From Streptomyces sp. ISL-66 (GTDB lineage: Bacteria > Actinomycetota > Actinomycetes > Streptomycetales > Streptomycetaceae), in NCBI RefSeq assembly GCF_018614135.1, contig NZ_JAGGOW010000042.1:1-38170 (forward strand): a DNA stretch of 38,170 nt. The letters run 5' to 3'. The notes beneath the pieces are model-generated. The model was not told where the DNA came from. It made no database searches and saw only the letters and a list, made by a program, of their open reading frames with translations. Below are positions 8,634 through 17,181 of this stretch, piece by piece (the first letter of the stretch is position 1; each line of letters opens with the position of its first letter). Position numbers and translations under genes: made by a program.

Positions 8634-9463
8634 CACGCCCCTCACGGGCGCCGTGAGCAGCCGGTTTCCCTTGATACCGCGCCAAGGGCAGCGCCTTGAC
8701 CTAGCTTCGGAGACGCCCAGCAGATTCTTCGAGTGGTGGTGGTACAGGAGCGGCACTGCCGCTGACCAGCGGAAACGTGGATGTTGGGCTGGGGTGGTCG
8801 GAGGTTGGCCCGTGAATGGCCCGGATCTTGGTCTGTGTCGACCGGGCGGCCCGCAGGGTCACGGTCGGACGTTTCGCGGTTCGCCCGCTTCTGGAAGGGC
8901 AGCCTCTCCGCCGGGCAGGTGATATGCAACCCAGCCTCATCCACCGCCCTCTTCGACTGCTTTCCGATGACGCACGTGGCGATCCTGGAGCCGGTGCGCG
9001 AGGACTCCTGACCTGGTCTTTCTCGGATTTCGTCAGGTACTCGACCTGTTTCCGCGGACGAGCAACATGGTGAAGGAGGGTCGGCGCCGCTGAATCTCGC
9101 CTGACCTGCAGGTTCGGTTGGGACCATCTTGGTCTCGCTCGCGTCGTCCGGGCGCGGCTTAAGTTGCTGACGCTCAGGTGACGCTCGTTCTGAAGCCTCG
9201 TCACGTCGCCCCGGCCGCGTCCACGACGCGGCGGGGGCGAGGTCTTTCCCTGCTCCGCGTACTCCGAGCCCGTCAACGAGGGCCCAAGGAACGGGCTGGG
9301 AGCGCCGTGCCAGAAGACGTCCACGCTGTCCCGGGCCCTGGTGGCCGCAACGAACAGCCAGGGACCGGGCTCGCTGCACCTCGTGGCGGAAGCGCACGAG
9401 ATCACTGGAGCGCAGCTGGTTGACCGCATCGCGCGGAACCAGACCGTCTGTGACACCACCGAC
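8634..9463. other. About 830 bp without a recognisable gene
   Basis: Open frames cross this stretch on both strands (one minus-strand frame runs through to 9985), but none has a recognisable domain, a ribosome-binding site or third-position bias. It is probably degenerate DNA left by earlier insertions. No xis-like small helix-turn-helix gene was found, although this is where one would be expected. Confidence 0.5.
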
Positions 9464-9649
9464 GTGCGGGTTCGCCTTAAACTTGTGCTGGAAGTCGAAG
9501 AACGCGCCCTTGACCGTGCGGGGGAGCTTGAGGATCTCCTTGTCGGCCTTGTCGGCCTTGTCGGCCTTGTCGGCCTTGTCGGCCTTGTCGGCCTTGTCGG
9601 CCTTGTCGGCCTTGTCGAGCAGGCGCAGTGTCACGCCCGAGGTGTTCAT
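9464..9649 (-). pseudogene. N-terminal remnant of a UvrD-like helicase with expanded Ala-Asp-Lys repeat
   Basis: From ATG 9649 the frame reads MNTSGVTLRLLDKADK, then repeated DKA triplets, then EILKLPRTVKGAFFDFQHKF and KANPH. This resembles the RelE/ParE-like N-terminal extension of actinobacterial superfamily I (UvrD/REP-like) helicases, where one DKADK is followed directly by EIL. Downstream of residue 62 the similarity stops, so the toxin-like fold is incomplete and the helicase part is gone. The ATG overlaps the stop of the preceding remnant by two bases (ATGA), suggesting the two were once translationally coupled. Family recall only. Confidence 0.5.
9539..9619 (-). repeat. 9-bp tandem repeat, eight perfect copies plus one variant
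   Basis: On the plus strand CTTGTCGGC is repeated eight times without mismatch (9539-9610), then CTTGTCGAG. On the minus strand it encodes (Asp-Lys-Ala)8 in frame. The unit is a multiple of three, so copy-number change would not shift the frame. This looks like slippage expansion of a natural DKADK sequence. Confidence 0.97.
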
Positions 9650-9735
9650 TGCCCGTGCTCCCCGTGAGTGCGGAGGAAGTCCCTGGCGTAGACGAGGTGC
9701 CCCTCGGCCAGGCCGAGCGCAATGCAGGAGCCTGC
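9646..9735 (-). pseudogene. Possible C-terminal remnant of a McrC-like protein
   Basis: One minus-strand frame ends SCIALGLAEGHLVYARDFLR then THGEHGQ and stop. CxALGLxxGHLVYA resembles the conserved region near the C-terminus of McrC/LlaJI-type restriction proteins (the YxxLAYCTALGLxxGHLVYAxG motif). Upstream, similarity continues only in another frame (YTMQGG), so a frameshift is likely. Weak, short evidence; 9736-9986 contains no other recognisable gene. Confidence 0.3.
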
Positions 9736-9986
9736 GGCCGCCCTGCATCGTGTAGGTGAGGCGGAAGTGTCGTCGGATGACCGCATTGATCCGCTCGAGC
9801 GTCCTGAGATGGTCATCCCAGCCTTGCGCGGCCGGCCTTTTGGCCAGCTCCCTCTTCAGCTGTGAACCGCTTCTGGCTGAGCCTCGGCAGCGACGCCGGC
9901 CGGCCTGCCTTCTTGCAGATGCCGCGTGGCCCCATTGCCCCAGCGAACGACCAGCCGTCAGTCCTGACGACACCACGAGCTTCAAC

Positions 9987-10805
9987 TCAGTAGTGGTTGC
10001 GAAGAACCACTTCTCCTCGCGGCCTCTGCACCGTGGCTTGCCGCTGAGGGCCGACCTTCAGGTAGCGGCGCTTCGGGCTTGGCAGGACCCCCAGCTTGGG
10101 CAGCAAGTCAGCCATCATCTCCTCGAACAGGGCCTCGTAGTCGTCGCCGAAGACGAAAGCGAGATGGTGATTGACGGCCATGCAGATCAAGCCGTAAATC
10201 TGCCGCCAGCAGTACATCATCGCGCTGATGGCACCCAACGGAAGCCCGGGGCTGACCGCCTGCTGGTAGACGACGAGCTGGCGCCGCAGGACTTCCGACA
10301 TACCCTGTTCGACTTCGCCGTCGATCAGTTCCCGCCGAACGAGCTCGACGAACAGCCCGGCGAACAATCCCCCCAGTTCACGGGAGATCGCCTGTGGGAT
10401 CTCGTCCCCGGACTCGGTGGCCTCAGGGAAGCCGGCCCCCATCAGCAGGCTGAACTCGCCAGGATGCGCCACGGACCAGACGAGGACGGCATGCGTCGCG
10501 GCGTGCAGCTTGGCGCTGAGGTCGTCGGCGTCCTGGTGCTCCACGGCAGTCTGAACCGTGCTGATGAGTTCCGCGGTGATGTCTCCGTACAGTGCGCGGA
10601 TCAGTCCGTGCTTGCCGTCGAAATACCGGTAGAGCGCAGCTGGCGTCACGCCCACCTTGCCAGCCACCGCCTTCACGGTGAGACCGCTCAATCCTCCGGC
10701 CGCGATGATCTCTCGCGCCGCGTCTCGGCTGTCCTGCATGAGCTGCTCACGCAGCTGGGCGCGCCGGGCGCCACCACGGGCCTTGTGAGGCGTGCCAGTG
10801 GCCAC
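9987..10805 (-). CDS. TetR-family transcriptional regulator (272 aa)
   Basis: After a basic N-terminal tail, residues 24-75 form the TetR DNA-binding domain: DAAREIIAAGGLSGLTVKAV, then AGKVGVTPAALYRYFDGKHG and LIRALYGDI. The C-terminal ligand domain contains HAVLVWSVAHPGEFSLLMGAG, typical of the WHG/TetR_C_13 group. The last 25 residues (RRYLKVGPQRQATVQRPRGE) are basic and unusual. It is divergent from the Mokosh-like operon, with 242 bases between them that hold a symmetrical operator-like site. It is therefore the best candidate controller of the defence genes as well as of itself; the ligand is unknown. Confidence 0.92.
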   Translation of the reverse strand: MATGTPHKARGGARRAQLREQLMQDSRDAAREIIAAGGLSGLTVKAVAGKVGVTPAALYRYFDGKHGLIRALYGDITAELISTVQTAVEHQDADDLSAKLHAATHAVLVWSVAHPGEFSLLMGAGFPEATESGDEIPQAISRELGGLFAGLFVELVRRELIDGEVEQGMSEVLRRQLVVYQQAVSPGLPLGAISAMMYCWRQIYGLICMAVNHHLAFVFGDDYEALFEEMMADLLPKLGVLPSPKRRYLKVGPQRQATVQRPRGEVVLRNHY

Positions 10806-10928
10806 TGCGCTACCTCCTCGCCGCTGTCCGGATGCCGTCCTGTCTTGGCCTGCCGGCCACCCTGTTCAGTGATCCACACCTGCAAGTTTCCCATAGCGCT
10901 TGTGACCTCGGCCACTAGCGGAGTAAAA

Positions 10929-10943
10929 CACATTCACAATGTG
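10929..10943. promoter_or_regulatory. Candidate TetR operator between tetR and the Mokosh-like operon
   Basis: CACATT-CAC-AATGTG is a perfect 6-3-6 inverted repeat in an A/T-rich patch, 124 bases upstream of the TetR start and 105 bases upstream of the helicase start. Position and symmetry fit an operator serving both divergent promoters. Confidence 0.45.
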
Positions 10944-11047
10944 ATGGTGGTTCACCAAGCGCCTGAAATGACAGCTTCGTCAACGGAGTTCTTGCTGCCC
11001 TTGAGCAGCCAGGCCGTCCTCGGTGCCCGCGCTGACTGGAGGTATGC

Positions 11048-14000
11048 GTGAAGCTCGGTCCAGGAGACGTCTTATTGGGAGGGCGCTACGAACTCCTTCG
11101 ACCACTCGACTCCCCGTCGGAGGAAGGGAGACTGTGGACGGCCAACGACAACCTGGAGTACGTGAAGCCGTACTTGCTGAAGACCTGGCACTTCTCCGAA
11201 GACGGCCCGGATCAGGTCCAAAGGGCCTTATGGGACGCAGAGTTGCGGTCTCTCTACCAGGTCAGGAGCAGCCCCGGCTCGGAGCAATCGCTCATTCAGC
11301 TGCACAACGTGGGCATCGACCACGATCAGGGCTGTTTCGTCATGGTGTTCGAGACGAACGGTCACCGGACCCTTGCCTCCATGCTCGCCGACCGGCGCAG
11401 CTGTTCCTGGCTGTCGGGACGCCCGGTCGACCGGCAGTCGGTCTGGCGAATGCTCGGTCGTCTGGCTTCGGGACTTGACCTGCTGCACCGGCAACACGTC
11501 GTCCACCGTTGCGTGTCGGCGGAAAACGTCTTTCTGGACCCGGAGACAGGACCTGAGTTCGCACGGCTCGGTGGCTTCGAGTGGAGCGTCCGGCTGGGAC
11601 GTCCTCCTGCGGCGGCGCGGACTCGGCGCGGCTGGGAGACTCCGCCCGAGTGGGCTTCGGGTCGCCAGACCTTCGGCCCCGATGCCGACTGGTTCGCCTT
11701 CGGCATGCTGGCGGCTCGCTCCATGCTGGACATCGAGCACCTGGGCAGCACTGCGGATGCCGCTGAGCGTCACCGGCTCGTGCAGAACCAACTGAGTAAG
11801 GGCCAGGGAGGGGGGAGGCGCAGGGGAGACGCCCCCGCAGTTCCCAACAGCCGCCTGACGCAGCTTGAGAGGGATGTGATCGGCAGGCTGATCGCCGAGG
11901 AGCCAACGGAGCGACTTCGACGCGGGGACGAGGTGCAGGCATTCATCAGGGAAGTCATCGACTCCCTGGAGGTGCCTCCGGAGAGTGCGGACGCTAATCA
12001 GCGCCACTTCGTTGTCGTCAACGCCGGAAACCAGCGGCTTGTGGAGGTGATGGAGGCCCAAGGGCTCCGATCCGCTCTGGGGTTGCAGCCTGGCGACGCA
12101 TTCAGCTCCCAGAACAAGGAGCACGTAATCAAGCTGCTCGGCTTCCTCTACGACGACTTCGCCGAAGGAGGCGTGCTTTCCCCTGGTCATGCCAGCGGCA
12201 CAGTGGTGCTGTCGGGCAAGTGCCTGCACCTTGAGCTCGGCAAGCACGACGATCGCGGGAACAAGAGCTGGGAGAAGGCTTTCTGCCAGAGGGTTCTCGA
12301 CTACTTCGAACTGGATCCGCAGCGGAGCCGAGAGATCCCCGCTGGCCAACTCGCCTTCATCAGCACGCAGAGGCATCAGGGCATCCAGGCACCGACGCTC
12401 AGCTGGGATCTCGTGATCCCCTCGAAGGATGAGGCGAGCGATCGGCAGAAAAACCAGGAAGATCTTGCCGAGTTCATCCGACTGACCAACCAGATCGACC
12501 TCCTGATCCGCGACGCGGAGGTCTTCCGATGTCAGGTCGCCGATGTCCGATACCGGGAGGACGGCAGCATTGACTGGATCGAGGTCCAGGAAATGCCGAG
12601 AAATCATCCACCCTTGGAAATGTTCAAACCCGACGGCGGCATGGCGGCCTTTCTGCTCCGGGACAAGTACAGCGGGAAGTCCGGCAGCAACGAGATCCAG
12701 TTGTCCTCCCCGGATTCCGAAGGACTCCGGAGTGCCTTGCCGGCGGACGGGCACTGGGAGCTGAAGGATGCCGACGTCACCGTCGATACCGTGAGGCTGC
12801 GGCCCGCCGGTGCTCTGGCAGGTATGAGCCGTCTCGACGGCCGCAGAGGCGCTGATGCCTGGGAGCCTCGTCCGGGACAGGAGTACGTTCTGCGTACCAA
12901 GGGCCTGGCCCGGCAGCTCCAGTTGATCAGACGCAGGAAGAAGGCCATCGAGAGATTGGCGGATCACACGTACCTGCTGGCGAGCCTGTCCAACCCCGGG
13001 CAGGTCTTCATGGACAGTGGGACCCGCCCCGACGAGCTCGACGGTCGGCCCGTCGACGAAAGTAAGCGGAAGCAGATCGGGGAAATCCTCGGCACCCGGC
13101 CGATCTACACGGTGCAGGGGCCGCCCGGCACCGGCAAGACACACATGGCCGCCTGGCTGCTGCGTGAAATCCTCGATGATGATCCGATGGCGCAGATCCT
13201 CATCACAGCGCAGGCGCACTCGGCGGTGGATGTTCTGAGGGCCAAGGTCGAGGGCGAGGCGTTCAAGGACATCCCAGACGAGAGCCGACCTCTGTCGATC
13301 AGATTGCGCCGGACGACGGATCCGCTCCGGACCGTGGATTCCACGGACGAGCGCTGGTCGGTCCGGTCTGTGGCCCGTCAACTTCTGGACAGCACCGTCA
13401 GAAAGCTGGAAGCGCACCAGGCGGACGAGCCATTGTCCGAGGTCACCGCCACCTGGCTTGAAGCCTGTCGGACCATGCGTCGGGACATCGACACTCAGGG
13501 TGCCTCAGAGGCCAACGAGTTCAGGGAACTCGTGCGTCGGAGCGCCAGCATCACCTACAGCAGCGCGAGCGATGGCGATCTCGCAGGGCTGGCGGGAGAA
13601 GTGAGCTACGACTGGTCGATCGTCGAAGAGGCAGGAAAGGCTCACGGTTTTGAACTGGCTCTGCCTCTCTACCTCGGTCATCGATGGCTGCTGATCGGCG
13701 ACGCCCAGCAGTTGCCTCCCTACCGAATGGAGGACTACCAGAAGGCGCTTTCCAACCTGGAGCGGGTGGTGCAGGCGCTGCGCGACCTCGAAGGCGCCGA
13801 CCGTTTGGTCGACTGGGAGTTGCTCAACCGGTGGAAGGACAAGACCGGTGAGGAGAGGAAGTACTTCACCGAATACTGCAAGCGTTGGCTCACCTTCTTC
13901 GGACAACTGCATGGCCTGACCAAGGATCACGAGCCCGAAGGCGGCATGCTCACCGGGCAGTACCGCATGCACCCGGACATCGGTGAGCTCGTCTCGGAGA

Positions 14001-14809
14001 CGTACTACAAGGGAAGACTCGAGCACTACACGCACGATCGAGATCCGCACGGGCTGACCACCCCCGCGGCCCTGGAAGGCAAGGCCGTCGTATGGCTTGA
14101 CCTGCCGGCGGCATCGGTCGACCCGCGCACGGCTGAGACAGCGCAGCCGAAGTACCGCAACGAGGCGGAAGCGCACGCACTGGAGCTCTTCCTGCGCTCG
14201 CTGCGGGGAGATCCCGCACGACCGGTCGATCTGGCCGTCCTGTCGCCCTACGCCCAGCAGGTTGTCGTGCTGGGTAAACGTCTGCGCCGGCCGGAGATGC
14301 GTGCCGAACTGCTACGCAACGGAATCGCCCTCGCTCCCGACCCACGCGGTGCTGGCGGTGGCCAGGGTGCCACGGCCGACGATCCCACCAGGGGAGGCGT
14401 CTTCACCGTCGACTCGTTCCAGGGCAACCAGTCGGATATCGTCGCGGTGAGCCTGGTCCGCAACAATATGAAGCAATCGGGCCAGGGCCTGGGCTTTCTC
14501 AAGGCGGCATCACGGATGAACGTCCTCTTCTCGCGAGCGGAGCGCCTCCTGATCCTCGTCGGCTCGTGGGACTTCTTCCGGATCCAGGTGTCGGAGGTGC
14601 CACGTGACGAACGTCAGTACGACGAACTGCGCCATGTGGCTCTTCTGGTGGACAGGTTGGACAAGCTGTTCGCCGAGGGCCGGGCGATCCGGGTGGCGGC
14701 CGACCTGACCGGCCTGGACGAGGGAATGCATCGGATCAGCAGCGCTCTGCGCAGTGACCACAGGGGTGGCGCACGCGTGACCCCGCACGGGGAAGGGGGA
14801 CGGCTGTGA
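11048..14809 (+). CDS. mkoA: Pseudokinase-SF1 helicase fusion, type I Mokosh MkoA-like (1253 aa)
   Basis: GTG 11048 is preceded by GGAGG at 11038-11042; the overlapping ATG at 11044 is in another frame. Residues 9-300 form a protein-kinase-like domain, but HRD is HRC (His153-Arg154-Cys155, within VVHRCVSAENVFL) and the DFG region reads LGGFEW. Phosphotransfer is therefore doubtful. After a linker (about 310-650) comes a COG1112/Upf1-type superfamily I helicase. It has Walker A GPPGTGKT (Lys697), a Walker B variant IVEEAGK (Glu860-Glu861), GDAQQLPP (motif III), QYRMHP (from Gln971), VDSFQGNQ (from Asp1122) and SRMNVLFSRAE (motif VI). Kinase plus COG1112 helicase next to a separate PLD-like gene is the published composition of type I Mokosh anti-phage systems. 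Leu9 and Leu61 use the rare TTA codon. The stop overlaps the next start (GTGA). Confidence 0.8.
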   Translation: MKLGPGDVLLGGRYELLRPLDSPSEEGRLWTANDNLEYVKPYLLKTWHFSEDGPDQVQRALWDAELRSLYQVRSSPGSEQSLIQLHNVGIDHDQGCFVMVFETNGHRTLASMLADRRSCSWLSGRPVDRQSVWRMLGRLASGLDLLHRQHVVHRCVSAENVFLDPETGPEFARLGGFEWSVRLGRPPAAARTRRGWETPPEWASGRQTFGPDADWFAFGMLAARSMLDIEHLGSTADAAERHRLVQNQLSKGQGGGRRRGDAPAVPNSRLTQLERDVIGRLIAEEPTERLRRGDEVQAFIREVIDSLEVPPESADANQRHFVVVNAGNQRLVEVMEAQGLRSALGLQPGDAFSSQNKEHVIKLLGFLYDDFAEGGVLSPGHASGTVVLSGKCLHLELGKHDDRGNKSWEKAFCQRVLDYFELDPQRSREIPAGQLAFISTQRHQGIQAPTLSWDLVIPSKDEASDRQKNQEDLAEFIRLTNQIDLLIRDAEVFRCQVADVRYREDGSIDWIEVQEMPRNHPPLEMFKPDGGMAAFLLRDKYSGKSGSNEIQLSSPDSEGLRSALPADGHWELKDADVTVDTVRLRPAGALAGMSRLDGRRGADAWEPRPGQEYVLRTKGLARQLQLIRRRKKAIERLADHTYLLASLSNPGQVFMDSGTRPDELDGRPVDESKRKQIGEILGTRPIYTVQGPPGTGKTHMAAWLLREILDDDPMAQILITAQAHSAVDVLRAKVEGEAFKDIPDESRPLSIRLRRTTDPLRTVDSTDERWSVRSVARQLLDSTVRKLEAHQADEPLSEVTATWLEACRTMRRDIDTQGASEANEFRELVRRSASITYSSASDGDLAGLAGEVSYDWSIVEEAGKAHGFELALPLYLGHRWLLIGDAQQLPPYRMEDYQKALSNLERVVQALRDLEGADRLVDWELLNRWKDKTGEERKYFTEYCKRWLTFFGQLHGLTKDHEPEGGMLTGQYRMHPDIGELVSETYYKGRLEHYTHDRDPHGLTTPAALEGKAVVWLDLPAASVDPRTAETAQPKYRNEAEAHALELFLRSLRGDPARPVDLAVLSPYAQQVVVLGKRLRRPEMRAELLRNGIALAPDPRGAGGGQGATADDPTRGGVFTVDSFQGNQSDIVAVSLVRNNMKQSGQGLGFLKAASRMNVLFSRAERLLILVGSWDFFRIQVSEVPRDERQYDELRHVALLVDRLDKLFAEGRAIRVAADLTGLDEGMHRISSALRSDHRGGARVTPHGEGGRL

Positions 14810-16506
14810 TCCACGTTCTGTTGCCGCTGGACGTCTTCCGCGTGTCGTACGACGTGGCGGTGGGTCGGCCGTACAGCAGGCTGGAGGAACTACTGCTACG
14901 ACTTATCGCCGAAGATCAGGGTGAAGGGGGCCGCGTCTTCGAGGAGCTCCGCGAGGCGTTCCAGGTCCACGACAGGTTGCTCATCGAGGGTCTGGTCACG
15001 CTGCTCCGCGAAGGATGGGTGGCCATGGTCCAGAGTGACCAGGACATCCGCTATGTCGTGACGCGCGAAGGGCTCGTGACTATCTCCGAGAGTCGCCGGC
15101 CGGCCAGCCTGCGCGTCCAAAGACGACAGACGAGCGTCGTACGCGAAATGCTCAGCTGCCAGTTGGCCCGCCTCTCCGACTTGGAAGTGCTTCGCGCAGA
15201 GGAGGTCCGTCGGAAGACCAATCGGGGGGCGATCAGTTACGCCCTGGGGGGTCGTCACCACCGCAAGACGCTGAACGGAGGCGAGACCGAGTGGCTGCTC
15301 CCTCGGAACGCTGACGAGCAGCAGTGGATCCGCCGGATCGACAGCGACGCAAAGCTGGCGCGCGGGAAGTACTACCTGCCCCTGCGTGTGGACTTGGAGG
15401 AAGGAACGGTGCTGGGTCTGCCCGGCAACTGGCGTCATCTGACCTCTCTCGTACTGGAGGAAGCCGAGCAGCAGTACCAGGACCTCGCCGTCGACTCCGA
15501 TGCCCAGAGACGGTTTGACAGCATGCTGAAGGAACGGGAGACGGACCGCGGCCGAGTCCGGCGCCCAGACGGGTCGTCTGTTCCGCGGGCGGAACTAGCC
15601 ACCATGCCCAGTATCGAGGCGACCCTGCGGGCGGGTGATAGCCGTCGACTCGCCGAGCGGGCTTTGGAGCGCGCGTCGGGTCATGTGTTGATCGTGTCCT
15701 CGTGTCTGGACGACGCCCAGGTCGCCCGGGTCGGCGAGGTGGTCACGAGCCTACAAGGCCGTGGTGTGAGTGTTGATGTGCTCTGGTCTGGTGCCGACGT
15801 GCAGGAAGAGTCACGCAGGCGCCTGGTCAGCGCGCTGGATTCGGTGCGAGGAAGGGCGACGCAAGGGAAGGTCTTCTTCAACAAGACGCCGGCGGCCGCC
15901 AAGGCGGACTTCGTGCTGGCGGACACCAGCAACGGACCGCTGGCCGTAGTGGGTGGCGGGTTGCTGTCCGGGACGGCGCAGGAGCAGGCTCTCAGCCCTG
16001 CTGTGCTCGTCGAGGACGTGCGTGGACTGAGCACACTGGCCTTGCTGGCCTCGGGGTGGTGGCAGGAGAGCCCCGACGGCAACGCGGAACTCGCGGCAAG
16101 CCGCTGGCGTCATCTGGCGGAGCGGTGGGTCGAGGAAGCGGCCCTGAGCCTGGCGGCTCCGGGGGTGGAGGAACCTGAGGACTCGTGGAACGCGTCGGAA
16201 CCGCTTCTCCTCTCACCCCGGTCTGACGATGACGAGGCGAGCAGCGTGTCGCTGCTCATCGGATCCGAGGCTGCCGCAACCCGAGAGAGAGTCATGCAGT
16301 CCGACGGCTCTCGGGCGGACCGCCTGGGACAGACGTGGGATCCGGTGCAGGTGGCGGCCACGGCCCGGGAATGGGTCGTGGGCGTGCGCAGTTCATCGGT
16401 CTCGGCTCTTTCCTTCCATCTCCGTGGCCGCCTCGCCGCTGAACTATGGCAAGAAGTTGGAGTTGGACGCGATCGATTGGGGGCGGCTGACCGCCTGCCA
16501 AGGTGA
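14806..16506 (+). CDS. mkoB: Winged-helix/PLD-like partner, MkoB-like (566 aa)
   Basis: GTG 14806 overlaps the mkoA stop by four bases, so the two are translationally coupled. Residues about 20-95 look like a winged helix (LEELLLRLIAE, then DRLLIEGLVTLLREGWVAMV). A middle region follows (YYLPLRVDLEEGTVLGLP). Residues about 285-420 read as a phospholipase D-like fold: ASGHVLIVSSCLDDAQVARV, GVSVDVLWSG, then KVFFNKTPAAAKADFVLADT and NGPLAVVGGG. The canonical HxK(x)4D motif is absent at the expected place (AAAKADFVLAD), and no second copy is seen before the stop. The domain may be inactive, a divergent PLD, or shortened at its C-terminus. A strong terminator follows 10 bases later, so the stop appears to be the established end. 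The role is inferred from the pairing with the helicase. Confidence 0.65.
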   Translation: MIHVLLPLDVFRVSYDVAVGRPYSRLEELLLRLIAEDQGEGGRVFEELREAFQVHDRLLIEGLVTLLREGWVAMVQSDQDIRYVVTREGLVTISESRRPASLRVQRRQTSVVREMLSCQLARLSDLEVLRAEEVRRKTNRGAISYALGGRHHRKTLNGGETEWLLPRNADEQQWIRRIDSDAKLARGKYYLPLRVDLEEGTVLGLPGNWRHLTSLVLEEAEQQYQDLAVDSDAQRRFDSMLKERETDRGRVRRPDGSSVPRAELATMPSIEATLRAGDSRRLAERALERASGHVLIVSSCLDDAQVARVGEVVTSLQGRGVSVDVLWSGADVQEESRRRLVSALDSVRGRATQGKVFFNKTPAAAKADFVLADTSNGPLAVVGGGLLSGTAQEQALSPAVLVEDVRGLSTLALLASGWWQESPDGNAELAASRWRHLAERWVEEAALSLAAPGVEEPEDSWNASEPLLLSPRSDDDEASSVSLLIGSEAAATRERVMQSDGSRADRLGQTWDPVQVAATAREWVVGVRSSSVSALSFHLRGRLAAELWQEVGVGRDRLGAADRLPR

Positions 16507-16516
16507 CGAGCATGTG

Positions 16517-16554
16517 CGACGAGGGCCTCCGTCTTGCAGGCGAGGCCCTCGTCG
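16517..16554 (+). terminator. Rho-independent-type hairpin after mkoB
   Basis: CGACGAGGGCCTC (16517-16529) and GAGGCCCTCGTCG (16542-16554) form a perfect 13-bp stem with a 12-nt loop, starting 10 bases after the mkoB stop. It also lies downstream of the opposing nuclease fragment ending at 16737. The intervening 16555-16736 shows no gene. Confidence 0.8.
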
Positions 16555-16736
16555 GGCGTGTGTGGACAATTGGCCTTCCAGCACGCTGGTGGATCTCGAC
16601 TTCGCTGGTGTGGACGGCAAGTCTGCGCCGCAATGCCTGGTGTCCGGTTCGTACAACGAGGTGGCAACGCACGGCGCGTGGGCTTCGGAGGACACCTTGG
16701 TGGTGAAGCCGAGACCGACGCGGTACCCGGCACCGA

Positions 16737-17181
16737 TCAGTCGGTCAGCCGACACACCCGGTCGTCATCCGTCACCTCGTAGACGTCGATGCGCAGGATC
16801 TGTCGGACGTGGGCCGGGACGCGTGAGGCGGCCTTGAGGGAGGAGGACGGCACGACGAGGGCGTAGCGCGTGTGCGGATCTTGGCTCGTCATGCGGCGCA
16901 GCAGTTGGCCATAGGCGATGTCGGCGTCGATGCCTTTCTCACTGGTGCGGCCCTTGGCCTCGCAGATCAGCCGTTCCGAGCAGCGTACGGCTTCCAGGTC
17001 GGTCCAGCGGTCCGTGGGATCGGTGCGTGTCCAGCCTTCGGCCAGTAGCCAGGTGCGGAAGGTGTCGGTGACCCGGTCCTCGTCGCTGGAGCGGGCCAGG
17101 ATCTTCTGCAGTGCTGCGAGGTCGGCCGCTTCGTTGCGGCGCAGTCGTCCGCGGTCGTCCGAATTCAGGTCGGCGGGGCGG
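16737..17181 (-). pseudogene. C-terminal half of a split nuclease-like gene (no start codon)
   Basis: The minus-strand frame reads RPADLNSDDRGRLRRNEAAD, then LAALQKILARSSDEDRVTDT, then RWTDLEAVRCSERLICEAKG, then IDADIAYGQLLRRM and YALVVPSSSLKAASRVPAHV, ending at a TGA at 16737-16739. TDLEAV...LICEAKG fits the core of a PD-(D/E)XK nuclease fold (acid, then Glu-x-Lys). There is no ATG or GTG in frame before the middle of the domain. At its 5' end it abuts an integrase remnant exactly at a 19-bp repeat. The missing N-terminal half is at 35252-35602; joined at the repeat they give one 258-residue frame. The family name is unknown to me. Confidence 0.75.
17163..17181. repeat. Left copy of the 19-bp direct repeat bounding the nested insertion
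   Basis: ATTCAGGTCGGCGGGGCGG here is identical to 35252-35270; the flanking bases differ on both sides (A/T here, G/A there). On the minus strand it encodes RPADLN in both gene halves. It is the crossover or duplication point of the 18,089-bp insertion. Confidence 0.93.

Noticed and set aside
9539..9619. Tandem repeat considered as a CRISPR array or iteron origin
   Set aside because: Units are 9 bp with no spacers and encode a continuous Asp-Lys-Ala run; there are no cas or rep genes nearby.
8642..9985. A 447-residue minus-strand open frame
   Set aside because: Only the 9464-9649 part resembles a protein; the rest is Arg/Ser/Pro-rich and joins unrelated remnants, with no ribosome-binding site at its ATG.
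16229..16837. A 202-residue plus-strand frame as continuation of mkoB after a frameshift
   Set aside because: It shows no PLD or other motif, runs through the terminator hairpin at 16517-16554, and lacks coding bias after it.
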